DNA of 64,000 bases from Bacillus sp. M6-12 (GCF_002860285.1 NZ_PGVF01000016.1:186001-250000); one strand, 5' to 3'. Shown: positions 25,670 through 34,624, numbered from the stretch's first letter. The notes: generated from the letters alone by a model not told the origin. Program-made: numbers and translations.

Positions 25670-26800
25670 ATGAGCCAAAAAAATAGAAAATCACGGGGGA
25701 AAATAACCATGCTGACAATGGGAATAATATTAATCTTATTATCACTCTTTGTGTTGACTTTGCTTGGGTTCCGCGGGTATAAGCAGCATAAAATTTCAGC
25801 ACAGGCTGAAACTTTTATAAAAAATGGCGGTATTAGCCAGATTGAAAAATTAAGCATAGGGGGAGTTAAACATTATTTGCTTATTGAAGGCCAGGACAAA
25901 AATAATCCTGTCTGTGTGTTCCTTCATGGAGGGCCGGGGTCTCCTATGCCATTTGGTGCCAGTTCCCGCTCTATGTTCCCTGAAATCACTAAGTCCTGTA
26001 CTGCCGTATATTATGATCAAAGAGGCGCTGGGAAAAGCTATCACAAAGGAATTGAAAAGGAAACGATGAATATAGAACAATTTATTTCTGATGCGAATGA
26101 AATAGTGGATTATATAAGGCATGAATTACATCAGGATAAGGTCTTTATTGTCGGCAATTCATTTGGGAGTATTATAGGAGCTGAATTGGCCAGCAGATAC
26201 CCAGAAAAAATCCATGCTTATATAGGATTTGCACAGGTGACCGATTTCATGGAAAATCAAAAGCTTGCAGCCCAATGGCTTAATAAGGAGGCTGATAAAA
26301 AACACGACACAAAGATGAAATCAGCTCTTCAGAATTTGGGTGAGGGGCCGTACTCAGTAAAAGAAGCAGATCAATTAGGCGATTTTCTGGATAAGTATTC
26401 AGCTCATAACTATTCAGATGAAACTGTAAAAAAAGCCAATATTTTCCACTTATCAAAAGGTATTTTTCTTTCCCCAGACTACTCATTGGCAGATATATAT
26501 ATAACATTGGTTCCAGCCGCTAACTTTAGCTATTTTAAAAGTGAAGCTTTAAAGGAGGAACTAAATAAAACCAATCTGTTTAAATCAGTCCCTAAGATAG
26601 AGGTGCCGGTTTATTTTATTCAGGGTAAACATGACAAAGCAACAAACTATTTGCTTGCGAAACAGTATTACGATAAGCTAATTGCCCCAAAAGGAAAAGA
26701 ATTTATAGTATTGGAGAATTCCGCCCATTATTCGAATAAAGAAGACTTTCGATTGTTTGAAAAAACCCTGACCAGGATAGTGAAAACTGTCTCCCGGTAA
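25670..26800 (+). CDS. Membrane-anchored alpha/beta hydrolase, S33 (prolyl aminopeptidase-like)
   Basis: A single N-terminal transmembrane anchor (MGIILILLSLFVLTLLGF) is followed by an alpha/beta hydrolase domain. The oxyanion motif HGGPGSPMPFG is the S33 signature, the nucleophile elbow is GNSFGS, and the acid and His of the triad lie in GKHDKATN and ENSAHYSN. About 376 residues. Proline iminopeptidase-like or lipase/esterase activity on the outer membrane face is plausible. ATG 25670 (or 25661) follows GGGAG; the frame is open 180 bases upstream but that part overlaps the divergent kinase gene and has no signal-anchor logic. No partner gene is apparent. Confidence 0.8.
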   Translation: MSQKNRKSRGKITMLTMGIILILLSLFVLTLLGFRGYKQHKISAQAETFIKNGGISQIEKLSIGGVKHYLLIEGQDKNNPVCVFLHGGPGSPMPFGASSRSMFPEITKSCTAVYYDQRGAGKSYHKGIEKETMNIEQFISDANEIVDYIRHELHQDKVFIVGNSFGSIIGAELASRYPEKIHAYIGFAQVTDFMENQKLAAQWLNKEADKKHDTKMKSALQNLGEGPYSVKEADQLGDFLDKYSAHNYSDETVKKANIFHLSKGIFLSPDYSLADIYITLVPAANFSYFKSEALKEELNKTNLFKSVPKIEVPVYFIQGKHDKATNYLLAKQYYDKLIAPKGKEFIVLENSAHYSNKEDFRLFEKTLTRIVKTVSR

Positions 26801-26805
26801 TTTTT

Positions 26806-27022
26806 AAAGCTCTGTTACTTGCCTTTTGACTTCCGCTCTAGTGGCGGTCCGGGAGCCTCCGCGGCGTTCCGCCTGCGGGGTCTCCCTTGGTCCGCTTCAT
26901 TGAATTAGCTGCTTGAAATAACACCTCACGCAGGAATTTCGAAGCATTTTTCGAAGAGTCCCTCGCCTTCCGTTCCAATCAACATAGTACCAAAATCAAC
27001 TTGGAACTTTAACAAAGCATTT
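26806..27022 (-). repeat. Full-length dispersed intergenic repeat
   Basis: Read on the minus strand this begins CTTTGTTAAAGTTCCAAGTTG, contains GTTGATTGGAACGGAAGGCG, GAGACCCCGCAGGCGGAACG and GGAGGCTCCCGGACCGCC, and ends near AAGTAACAGAGC. That is the layout of a widespread Bacillaceae repeat with strong internal dyads (from memory). Shorter copies occur at 2369 and 5099. It fills much of the 26801-27439 gap; the remainder holds a terminator, one array-like block at 27126 and no gene I can support. Confidence 0.6.
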
Positions 27023-27052
27023 TTTTAAAAACCTTATCTGCACCGCAAAACT

Positions 27053-27080
27053 GCCTTTGGTTTACTCCGAGGGCTTTTTT
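27053..27080 (+). terminator. Terminator downstream of the alpha/beta hydrolase
   Basis: GCCTTTGG / CCGAGGGC stem (8 bp with two G-T pairs), 6-nt loop and TTTTTT. It lies beyond the repeat element, so it may belong to that element rather than to the hydrolase gene. Confidence 0.6.
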
Positions 27081-27125
27081 CTGTGGAAAAGGGCCGGAGC
27101 TGTGCCGGCTGTTTGGGGTGAAAAA

Positions 27126-27156
27126 ATCAATTAAATTAATTTCGCTCTTCTCCGCC
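27126..27156. repeat. Single AATTAATTTCGC block
   Basis: AATTAAATTAATTTCGCTC resembles the units of the arrays at 22160 and 23437. One copy only. Confidence 0.3.
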
Positions 27157-27439
27157 GACTTTATTGTGAGAGTTTCTGCTAACAATTATTGCTAATTTCC
27201 ATGCATAGGCAGTGAGGTAAAACTCATGAAAGTTTTTAATCCATAATTAGCAGTATTGCTTGTGGCCGTTATTTTCTTCAGGTATCTTAAAAGATATATA
27301 GATTAATGCTGCCGAGATAAACAGCCCTATCAACACGAACACTGCCGAATTGGCATAAATTACATTAAAAAGGGTTATTACGTGGAAATATATTAATTTA
27401 GAGATATAAATCACATCATGGAATAATGGAGGCATTTGG

Positions 27440-28591
27440 ATGAAGGAAGTATTGGAGACATTAATACCTGAGATAGAATCTATTTATGAGCATTTGCATG
27501 AAAATGGAGAAACGAGCTGGAATGAAAATAAAACAACAGACTATATAGTATCCATTTTGAAAAAAAACGGGCTTGGAGTTACAACCTTCAGCGACTGCCC
27601 GGGAGCAGTGGGGGAATGGAAGCGTTCTAAGGATGAAGCTGTATTAACCGTAGGTGTTAGGGCGGATATGGATGCTCTCTGGCAGGAAGTGAATGGCAAT
27701 TATAAGGCGAATCACTCATGTGGTCATGATGGCCATATGACAATAGCCCTCGGGACGATGCTTTTGCTAAAAAAAATGAATATAGATCTTCCTGGAAACC
27801 TGAAGTTTATTTTTCAGCCGGCTGAAGAGGTTGGTGAGGGAGCCTTAAAAATGCTTGAGAAAGGGGTCATGGAGGATGTTGATTTTTTGTACGGAGTTCA
27901 CTTGCGGCCGATTGAGGAAGTGCCGCATGGCAAGGCATCATCCGGCATCATACACGGAGCATCTGTTACGATGGAGGGAAAAATCTCGGGGTTTGACGGA
28001 CATGGGGCGAGGCCCCACCTCTCTGTAAATGCCATTGAGGTGCTTTCGGCGATAGTAGAGCAGCTAAAGGGAGTTCACCTTAATCCGCTTGTCCCATACT
28101 CCGTAAAAATGACACAGGCTTCAGCAGGCGGCCAGAACTCCAATATTATTCCAGGGTCAGGAACATTCCACCTGGATTTGCGTGCCCAATCCAACGATGC
28201 GATGGAAGAACTAATTTCCAAGGTAGAGCATGTTATTGTCAAAACAGGCGAATTATACCGAGTGGAGATTCAATTTAAACTTACTGAACGGGTTTATGCC
28301 GCTGTGATTAGCGACAAGGCAGAAAAGATGATGGCAAAGGCAATTCAGCTGGCAATGGGCGAGGAGGCGTATGTCCATCCGATTATTACGCCAGGCGGAG
28401 AGGATTTTCATTTTTATACAAAAGAGCGGCCAAATATCAAGGCGACTATGTTAGGACTAGGCTGTGATCTTCAGCCAGGTCTTCATCACCCGTACATGAA
28501 TTTTAAAAGAGAAGCGTTAATAAGCGGGATTGAAATAATGGCACGGACTGTTATAGAGACATTTAATAAATATGGTAAAAATAGGAAATAG
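27440..28591 (+). CDS. M20 family amidohydrolase/peptidase
   Basis: Amidohydrolase of the M20D group (aminoacylase, IAA-amino-acid hydrolase type), 383 residues. Metal-site motifs are GVRADMDAL, SCGHDGHMTIALG and FQPAEEVGEGA; the His in LYGVHLRP and the last ligand in PGGEDFHFYT complete the di-metal set. The inserted dimerisation domain contains the usual GHGARPHLSVNAIEV. It cleaves N-acyl or N-carbamoyl amino acids or dipeptides; the substrate is not evident. GGAGG lies upstream of ATG. It ends 24 bases before a sigma-54 activator gene and may be cotranscribed with it. Confidence 0.88.
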   Translation: MKEVLETLIPEIESIYEHLHENGETSWNENKTTDYIVSILKKNGLGVTTFSDCPGAVGEWKRSKDEAVLTVGVRADMDALWQEVNGNYKANHSCGHDGHMTIALGTMLLLKKMNIDLPGNLKFIFQPAEEVGEGALKMLEKGVMEDVDFLYGVHLRPIEEVPHGKASSGIIHGASVTMEGKISGFDGHGARPHLSVNAIEVLSAIVEQLKGVHLNPLVPYSVKMTQASAGGQNSNIIPGSGTFHLDLRAQSNDAMEELISKVEHVIVKTGELYRVEIQFKLTERVYAAVISDKAEKMMAKAIQLAMGEEAYVHPIITPGGEDFHFYTKERPNIKATMLGLGCDLQPGLHHPYMNFKREALISGIEIMARTVIETFNKYGKNRK

Positions 28592-28615
28592 AAAAACAAG
28601 CAGGTGAGCTGCCCG

Positions 28616-30217
28616 ATGATAGATTTTAAATTAACTTTAACAATAGAAGAAGCGATTACTCTTTTTCCAACAGGAAGCAACGCTGTGGAAGTATATGATG
28701 AATCAGGAAAATTTGCAGGTTATCTTAGCATTGATGCTTTATCTGCTGCCGTTCAGCAGGGGGAACTTACAAAGCCGATCAGCCACTTTATAATAACCGA
28801 TCTCCCTGATCCAGCCATTCTGCCGCATTCCATTTCTGACACTCACCTCCAAGCATTTTTTTCAGGTGATTTATGCAGGATTGTATTTAATTCTCTGTAT
28901 GATGGAGTTTACATTACAGATGGTAAAGGGATCACTCTTTTTATTAACAAAGCATACCAGCGGATAACTGGCATTAAGGAAGAAGAAGTCAACGGCAAGC
29001 ATATGAGCTATTTAATCGAACAGGGTATCATTTCTATATCAGCTTCACTTGAAGCGATTTTAAAGAAACAGCCGGTCACTCTTATCCAAAAAATCCGCAA
29101 TGAAAGAAGAATCATTGTTTCAGCAACACCTATCATTTCCCAGGAAAATGAAGTCTTGTATGTACTAAGCAGTGTACGGGATATTACTGAGCTAATCCGT
29201 TTAAAGCATGAGTTGGACAGGCAAAAGCTATCTTATAAGGAGATCGCTAATACTTCCCTTTTTCCGGAACAATCAGGGTTTGATAATCTTGTCATCGGGC
29301 CTTCTACAAAGCCGCTTTTTCAGCTGGCTGACAAAGTGGCAAAGACTGATGCGAAGATTCTCCTCCAAGGTGAAACCGGTGCCGGTAAAAGTTTAATAGC
29401 AAAGTATATTCATTCCAGAAGCCTGCGAAGCAAGGGCACCTTTATGGAATTAAACTGCGGCGCTATTCCTGAGCATCTGGTGGAAGCTGAGCTGTTTGGG
29501 TATGAACCTGGATCGTTTACAGGAGCATTGAAGCAGGGAAAGAAAGGGATTTTTGAAGAAGCAAACGGGGGTACTCTGTTTTTGGATGAGATAGCGGACC
29601 TGCCATTGCATCTTCAGGTTAAACTCTTGAAGGCCGTAGAAGAAAACCGGTTTATGAGGGTTGGAGGAACTGAAACGATACAGGTTGATGTTAGAATCAT
29701 TACAGCCACACATCGGAATTTGACAACTTTGGTCAGTGAGGGAAGATTCCGGGAAGACTTATATTACAGGCTCAATATTGTAACTTTTGAAGTGCCTCCT
29801 TTGCGGGGAAGAAGGGAAGAAATAATTCCTTTACTAGAAATGTACTTAGGCCGCTACAATGTAAAATATAATGAGGATAAAACAATAACTCCTGAATGCT
29901 TTGAGTGGCTGACTAATTATGATTGGCCGGGAAATATCCGTGAGCTGGCCAACCTTGTTGAACGGCTTGTAGTAACTACATTCCACTCGGTTATTGATGT
30001 GAGGGATCTTCCTTCCTTCCTCCAGCCTGTTATCCCGAAAACGGAAACGGGAACGTTAAAGGAGGAAACAGCTAAGCTGGAAAGGTCTCTTATTTTTGAA
30101 GCAATTCAAAAATACGGAACTACTAGAGGAGCTGCAAAATCGTTAGGAATAAGCCAGAGTGCTATAGTCCAGAAAATGAAAAAATATCATATACGAGTAG
30201 AAAACGAATCAGAATGA
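28616..30217 (+). CDS. Sigma-54-dependent transcriptional activator with PAS domain
   Basis: Enhancer-binding protein of about 533 residues. Residues about 1-80 are an N-terminal region of unclear type (possibly CBS-like). A PAS domain follows (FNSLYDGVYITDGKGITLFINKAY ... GIKEEEVNGKH). The AAA+ domain has Walker A GETGAGKS near residue 252, the sigma-54 contact loop GSFTGA (usual form GAFTGA), Walker B GGTLFLDEI and the arginine-finger region REDLYYRLN. A C-terminal Fis-type HTH ends with RGAAKSLGISQSAIVQKMKKY. No receiver domain, so the PAS domain probably binds a small-molecule signal. The sigma-54 promoter at 30361 is the obvious target. ATG 28616 is preferred by spacing to AGGTGAG. Confidence 0.93.
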   Translation: MIDFKLTLTIEEAITLFPTGSNAVEVYDESGKFAGYLSIDALSAAVQQGELTKPISHFIITDLPDPAILPHSISDTHLQAFFSGDLCRIVFNSLYDGVYITDGKGITLFINKAYQRITGIKEEEVNGKHMSYLIEQGIISISASLEAILKKQPVTLIQKIRNERRIIVSATPIISQENEVLYVLSSVRDITELIRLKHELDRQKLSYKEIANTSLFPEQSGFDNLVIGPSTKPLFQLADKVAKTDAKILLQGETGAGKSLIAKYIHSRSLRSKGTFMELNCGAIPEHLVEAELFGYEPGSFTGALKQGKKGIFEEANGGTLFLDEIADLPLHLQVKLLKAVEENRFMRVGGTETIQVDVRIITATHRNLTTLVSEGRFREDLYYRLNIVTFEVPPLRGRREEIIPLLEMYLGRYNVKYNEDKTITPECFEWLTNYDWPGNIRELANLVERLVVTTFHSVIDVRDLPSFLQPVIPKTETGTLKEETAKLERSLIFEAIQKYGTTRGAAKSLGISQSAIVQKMKKYHIRVENESE

Positions 30218-30248
30218 AGGGTTTGATTCGTTTTCTACTCATTTTTTT
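30195..30248 (+). terminator. Long-stem terminator overlapping the activator stop codon
   Basis: A perfect 17-bp stem starts at GAGTAGAAAACGAATCA (30195-30211) and is closed by its complement at 30224-30240, then ATTTTTTT. The TGA stop of the activator lies in the loop, so the last codons form the 5' arm. Confidence 0.92.
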
Positions 30249-30360
30249 AGTTATCTTTTTACCTAATCAGTAACTTTAATATGTCTGGAATTGTGAATTT
30301 TTTGGTGCGAATAAAGTTTTTTTTGTGAACAATTGTCGAAATAAGTAAAGCGATTGCAAA

Positions 30361-30380
30361 TTGGCACGAATCTTGCATTT
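30361..30380 (+). promoter_or_regulatory. Sigma-54 (-24/-12) promoter
   Basis: TTGGCACGAATCTTGCATTT carries TGGCAC and TTGCA with the correct 5-base spacer (GG and GC ten bases apart). It is 39 bases before an alcohol dehydrogenase gene and 144 bases after the gene for a sigma-54 activator. The upstream stretch 30290-30360 has CGAATAAAG- and CGAAATAAG-like repeats that could be the activator binding site, but I cannot define it. Confidence 0.9.
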
Positions 30381-30418
30381 TTAAATATACAAGAAGATGA
30401 AAGGGGAGATTATGCAAA

Positions 30419-31564
30419 ATGAATTTTTCTACATTCTCTATGGCTAACAAATTAATTACCGGCACTGATGCTCTCGGGCAGCTTCCTGAAGAGGCTGGAC
30501 GTCTTGGAATTACAAATCCCTTGATTGTAACGGATAAAATTCTGATTCAAGCAGGAGTGGTAAAGCAGGTACAAGACCTTCTTCCAATGGAAGCAGGGAT
30601 TTTTTCTGGTGTAAACCCTGAGCCGGAAATTGAAATTGTTGAACAAACTGTCCAGGCTATTAAACAGGGAAACCATGACGGACTTATCGCGGTTGGCGGC
30701 GGCAGTGCTATCGATATTGCAAAAGCAGCTTCCGTTATGGCTACAAATTCAGGCGCAATTGAAAATTATTTTGGAGTGAATCTTATAGAGGTTCCGGGCT
30801 TGCCTCTGATCGCGATTCCAACTACTGCTGGAACAGGATCGGAAGTTACCAATATTTCCATCTTGTCAGATAAGAAGGAACAAGTTAAAAAGGGAATTGT
30901 AAGCCCTTACTTATTGCCGGATACAGCGATTGTCTCTCCGGTTATGACATTGACCTGTCCTCCGAGTGTTACAGCTGCAAGCGGGGTTGATGCCCTCGTC
31001 CATGCTGTGGAAGCTTATATTTCCAAATTTGCTTCACCTGTAACGGACTCACTTGCAATTGGTGCGATGAAGCTTATCTCAAAGCATCTTCCAAAAGCGT
31101 ATGCAGCGCCCGATAACCTGGAATCACGTGAAGCTATGATAACAGGGAGCCTGATGGCCGGACTTGCTTTTGGAAACGCTGGAGTAGGTGCTGTTCATGC
31201 CCTTGCTTATCCGCTTGGCGGCCGTTTCCATATGGCACATGGTGTCAGCAACTCGCTGCTCCTTCCATATGTGATGAAATGGAACAAAATTGCCTGTTTG
31301 GAGAGATTCCGGGATATCGCAGAAGCACTGGGAGAAAAGACTGAGAGACTTACTGACGATGCCGCTGCGGATAAAGCAATCGAGGCAATGACCAGATTAT
31401 GCCGTTATGTAGAAATTCCACAGTCGCTGCGTGAGTTTGACATACCTGAAACTGCCCTGGCAGAAATGGCCGAAGAAGCTGCAAAGCAGGTAAGGCTGCT
31501 TAAAAATAACCCGCGAAAACTAAGTGTAAAAGATATGGAAAAAATATATCGCGAAGCTTACTAA
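30419..31564 (+). CDS. Iron-containing alcohol dehydrogenase
   Basis: Group III alcohol dehydrogenase of 381 residues. It has the NAD-binding GGGSAIDIAKAASV near residue 95, TAGTGSEVTNISIL, and metal ligands Asp and His in ASGVDALVHAVEAY and two His in GAVHALAYPLGGRFHMAHG. The product aldehyde would be taken up by the aldehyde dehydrogenase encoded two genes on. With a GabD-like partner, 4-hydroxybutyrate dehydrogenase (to succinate semialdehyde) is one plausible reading; other primary alcohols or diols are equally possible from motifs alone. First gene of the sigma-54 operon; AAAGGGGAG lies upstream of ATG. Confidence 0.9.
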   Translation: MNFSTFSMANKLITGTDALGQLPEEAGRLGITNPLIVTDKILIQAGVVKQVQDLLPMEAGIFSGVNPEPEIEIVEQTVQAIKQGNHDGLIAVGGGSAIDIAKAASVMATNSGAIENYFGVNLIEVPGLPLIAIPTTAGTGSEVTNISILSDKKEQVKKGIVSPYLLPDTAIVSPVMTLTCPPSVTAASGVDALVHAVEAYISKFASPVTDSLAIGAMKLISKHLPKAYAAPDNLESREAMITGSLMAGLAFGNAGVGAVHALAYPLGGRFHMAHGVSNSLLLPYVMKWNKIACLERFRDIAEALGEKTERLTDDAAADKAIEAMTRLCRYVEIPQSLREFDIPETALAEMAEEAAKQVRLLKNNPRKLSVKDMEKIYREAY

Positions 31565-31579
31565 TAAGGAGGTAAAAAA

Positions 31580-32974
31580 ATGAAATGGAAAAATCGTCCT
31601 CACGGTTCTGAAACACCCTATATCCCAGTCGGACCTTTTAAAATAAGGCTGCCTTTCGTCCACTACCGCTTTGAGTGGCCGGATTATGTACAAGGCCTTC
31701 TTATGTGTGCCGTGGATCTTGGAGCGATTACGCTATTGGCCGATCATCTCGGCATGCCCTTTGAGGTGGCGCTGGCAGTTGTAATCTTAAATGGACTTTT
31801 GTACTTAACGCATCATCTGCTTGGTGACCCGGTTATTCCAGGGTGGATTACACCTGCTATTCCTTTGATTGTATTGTTTGTTAAACAGTTTGATGAAGGC
31901 CCTGACAGGGTCTATGCGTTAATCGCATTCCAGCTTACCCTTGGGATATTATCGATACTTCTTGGTGTTACAGGGCTTGCAAGCAAAGTAGTCCGGATGG
32001 TTCCGGATGCCATAAAATCCGGGATTATCCTGGGAGCTGGATTCGGAGCGATTGTTTCTATTTTTGAAGTGGGAGGAAAGTTTGACTTATTCCCATATAC
32101 GATCTCGATTTGTATCGGATTTGCGTTTTACCTGATTTTTTCAAAGCATTATGAAGGCCTAAAACGTAAGAATAAGACATGGGCTATGCTTGGTAATTTA
32201 GGGATTTTGCCTGCAATTTTATTGGCGGTCGTAGTGGCGCCGCTGATGGGTGAAGCAAAATGGCCAGATATTCAGTGGGGGTTCAGTCAGCCTGATTTCG
32301 CAACTCTTTGGGCAGAGTACACTGTTTTTGGGCTTGGTTTTCCAGCAATGTCCTTCTTTATTCAGGCCGTGCCAGCTGTTCTGGCAACCTATTTAGTAGT
32401 GTTTGGCGATGTATTAAAAACGAAGGCGCTATTATCAGAGTCTGATGTGGTTCGCTTGGACGAAAAAGTAGACTACAATCCAAATCGTGCTCACCTGATC
32501 TTTGGTGCCAGGAATACAATCATGAGCTTTATTGGTCCGGACATTACAATGTGCGGCCCGATGTGGGCAGCGATGCAGGTAGTTGTGGTTGAACGATTTA
32601 AGGAAGGGAAAAAGGCGATGAATTCCTTCTTTGGAGGTGCAGGCTCCTTCCGCTGGGGAACAAATACCGGCTTGCTGCTGCTGCCGATCGTAAGCCTAAT
32701 TCAGCCAATTCTTGGTGTTGCTCTGGCTTTGACTTTGTTAGTACAGGGCTATGTAAGCATCCGGATTGGCGTCATGCAGGCGCGAAGCCAGCGTGATTTG
32801 GGGATTGCCGGTGTTGTTGGTGCAATCCTGGTCATTAAGGGTGCAACCATGGCATTCGCAGCTGGAATTATTTTATGTGTTCTTTTATATGGCAAGGACT
32901 TCCTTCGCGGAGAAAACGATAAAATTTTCACACAGCATGCAAAAGATGATCAAAAGGAGCGTAAAGCGGGATGA
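31580..32974 (+). CDS. Polytopic membrane permease, NCS2/SLC23-like
   Basis: Membrane protein of 464 residues with 12-14 hydrophobic segments. Features suggest the UraA/NCS2 (SLC23) fold: a first helix after PDYVQGLLMCAVDLGAITLLADHLG, the internal repeat turn PVIPGWITPAIPLIVLF, and GLASKVVRMVPDAIKSGIILGAGFGAIVSIF, where NCS2 proteins have a similar VPxxVxxG helix. Mid-protein it carries FGARNTIMSFIGPDITMCGPMWAAMQ. The assignment is tentative and I cannot name the substrate. Genes either side are an alcohol and an aldehyde dehydrogenase, so the substrate is probably an alcohol- or aldehyde-yielding organic acid. The last four bases overlap the next start. Confidence 0.6.
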   Translation: MKWKNRPHGSETPYIPVGPFKIRLPFVHYRFEWPDYVQGLLMCAVDLGAITLLADHLGMPFEVALAVVILNGLLYLTHHLLGDPVIPGWITPAIPLIVLFVKQFDEGPDRVYALIAFQLTLGILSILLGVTGLASKVVRMVPDAIKSGIILGAGFGAIVSIFEVGGKFDLFPYTISICIGFAFYLIFSKHYEGLKRKNKTWAMLGNLGILPAILLAVVVAPLMGEAKWPDIQWGFSQPDFATLWAEYTVFGLGFPAMSFFIQAVPAVLATYLVVFGDVLKTKALLSESDVVRLDEKVDYNPNRAHLIFGARNTIMSFIGPDITMCGPMWAAMQVVVVERFKEGKKAMNSFFGGAGSFRWGTNTGLLLLPIVSLIQPILGVALALTLLVQGYVSIRIGVMQARSQRDLGIAGVVGAILVIKGATMAFAAGIILCVLLYGKDFLRGENDKIFTQHAKDDQKERKAG

Positions 32975-34407
32975 AAACACAGGAGTTAACGTATCCGATG
33001 TATATAAATGGCAAGAAGATTATGCTGGATGACAGTTTCGCTGTTGAGAATCCGGCTACCAATGAAACAGTGGGCCGGGTTCCCAATGGTACAGCAGCTG
33101 AAGCACGCCTGGCTGCTGATGCAGCACACGAAGCGTTTAAAACCTGGTCAAAAACGTCCGCTTACGAAAGAGCAGCTTTATTGGAAAGCTGGCATAAAGT
33201 TATCAATGATAGATTAGAAGAACTCGCTGTCATAATGGTAAAAGAACAGGGTAAACCTCTTGCAGAAGCAAGGGGAGAAATGCAATATGCGAACAGTTTT
33301 GTTAAGTGGTACGCAGAAGAAGCGAAACGCATATATGGAGAATCCATTCCTGCTAGCGTTGCTTCAAAACGGATCATGGTGCAAAAGCAGCCGGTCGGGG
33401 TAGTGGCGGCCATTACACCATGGAACTTTCCAGCGGCGATGATCACACGAAAGGTGGCTCCTGCCCTGGCTGCAGGCTGTACAGTTGTAATCAAACCGGC
33501 TGAACAAACACCTCTGACAGCACTTATGCTTGCAGAATGTGCTGAAGAGGCAGGTATACCTGCTGGAGTTATCAATGTAGTTACAACACAAAATCCGGCT
33601 GAAATATCAGATGTGTGGATGGAGGATAGCCGGGTGAAAAAAGTGACCTTCACAGGTTCAACTCCAATTGGCAAGCACTTAATGAGGAAAGCGGCCGATA
33701 CAGTGAAAAAGGTGTCTCTTGAACTTGGCGGCCTTGCTCCTTTTATCATAGCGGAGGATGCAGACATCGAAGCAGCGGTAAAGGGTGTAATTGTCTCCAA
33801 ATTCAGAAATGCAGGTCAAACCTGTATTTGTGCTAACCGAATTTTTGTCCATGAATCGAAAAAAGTACCATTCCTGCAAGCTTTTGAACAGGCTGTTGAG
33901 GGGCTAAAGGTAGGTAACGGACTGGAAGATGGGACTGTAATTGGCCCGCTGATTGATGATGCTGCAGTTAAGAAGGTGCATGAACAGCTGGAGGACGCTG
34001 TTGCGAAAGGAGCAGTGATTCATGGAGAATCAGGCCAAACCGTTGAAAAAGGCTATTTTATTAATCCTGTCATTCTATCAGAGGTAAATGATGAAATGCT
34101 CTGCATGAAGGAAGAAACCTTCGGGCCGCTTGCGCCGGTAACTACATTCCGTACTGATGATGAAGCGATCGAACGGGCAAATGCTACACCATTTGGCCTT
34201 GCTGCCTATGTGTACACCGGGTCGTTGAAGAAGGCAGTCACTTACTCTGAAAATCTTGAATATGGAATTATTGGTGTGAACGATAGTGCTCCTTCCACTG
34301 CCCAAGCTCCTTTTGGAGGAATGAAGGAAAGCGGACTCGGCCGAGAGGGAGGACACTTCGGGTTAAACGAATTTTTAGAAGTGAAATATGTTTCTTTCCA
34401 AGTATAG
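32971..34407 (+). CDS. NAD(P)-dependent aldehyde dehydrogenase, succinate-semialdehyde type
   Basis: Aldehyde dehydrogenase of 478 residues, GabD-like. NAD-binding block VAAITPWNFPAAMITRKVAPALAAGCTVVIKPAEQTPL, FTGSTPIGKHL, catalytic Glu in VSLELGGLAPFI, and catalytic Cys in FRNAGQTCICANRIFV; the final block PFGGMKESGLGREGGHFGLNEFLEVKYV is usual in the succinate-semialdehyde/glycolaldehyde group. It would oxidise the aldehyde formed by the alcohol dehydrogenase to the acid. Last gene of the sigma-54 operon, overlapping the permease by four bases (ATGA). Confidence in the exact aldehyde is low. Confidence 0.9.
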   Translation: MKTQELTYPMYINGKKIMLDDSFAVENPATNETVGRVPNGTAAEARLAADAAHEAFKTWSKTSAYERAALLESWHKVINDRLEELAVIMVKEQGKPLAEARGEMQYANSFVKWYAEEAKRIYGESIPASVASKRIMVQKQPVGVVAAITPWNFPAAMITRKVAPALAAGCTVVIKPAEQTPLTALMLAECAEEAGIPAGVINVVTTQNPAEISDVWMEDSRVKKVTFTGSTPIGKHLMRKAADTVKKVSLELGGLAPFIIAEDADIEAAVKGVIVSKFRNAGQTCICANRIFVHESKKVPFLQAFEQAVEGLKVGNGLEDGTVIGPLIDDAAVKKVHEQLEDAVAKGAVIHGESGQTVEKGYFINPVILSEVNDEMLCMKEETFGPLAPVTTFRTDDEAIERANATPFGLAAYVYTGSLKKAVTYSENLEYGIIGVNDSAPSTAQAPFGGMKESGLGREGGHFGLNEFLEVKYVSFQV

Positions 34408-34497
34408 TAAACTTAGTGGTTTTAAAAATTATACTGATATATAAAGTTTGGAAAAAAGTTACAATTAGTGAAAAATTTAAATAATTATCCTAATAGT

Positions 34498-34530
34498 AGA
34501 GCTGCCGGTTAATGGTAAGCTCTTACTTTT
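34498..34530 (+). terminator. Weak terminator of the sigma-54 operon
   Basis: AGAGCT / AGCTCT with an inner CC/GG pairing, then a T-rich but interrupted tail TACTTTTACTTTTC. It lies directly before the CodY-like box of the next operon. Confidence 0.45.
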
Positions 34531-34545
34531 ACTTTTCAGAAAAAT
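34531..34545 (+). promoter_or_regulatory. codY box: CodY box of the dpp operon
   Basis: ACTTTTCAGAAAAAT matches 13 of 15 positions of the CodY consensus AATTTTCWGAAAATT. The box lies 15 bases upstream of the -35. CodY repression of dpp is established in B. subtilis. Confidence 0.7.
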
Positions 34546-34559
34546 TATTCCAAATAGCA

Positions 34560-34588
34560 TTGTAAATAGCAGTATATTAATTTATAAT
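34560..34588 (+). promoter_or_regulatory. Sigma-A promoter of the dpp operon
   Basis: TTGTAA (34560-34565), 17-nt spacer, TATAAT (34583-34588). Transcription would start near 34595, 30 bases before dppA. Confidence 0.65.
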
Positions 34589-34624
34589 CTTAAGAAAATT
34601 GTAAAATAATATAGGGGGTCCATA

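Noticed and set aside
27247..27435. 62-codon minus-strand frame with one membrane-like helix
   Set aside because: No ribosome binding site, and it covers the upstream region of the amidohydrolase gene. A short hydrophobic stretch in AT-rich DNA is not sufficient.
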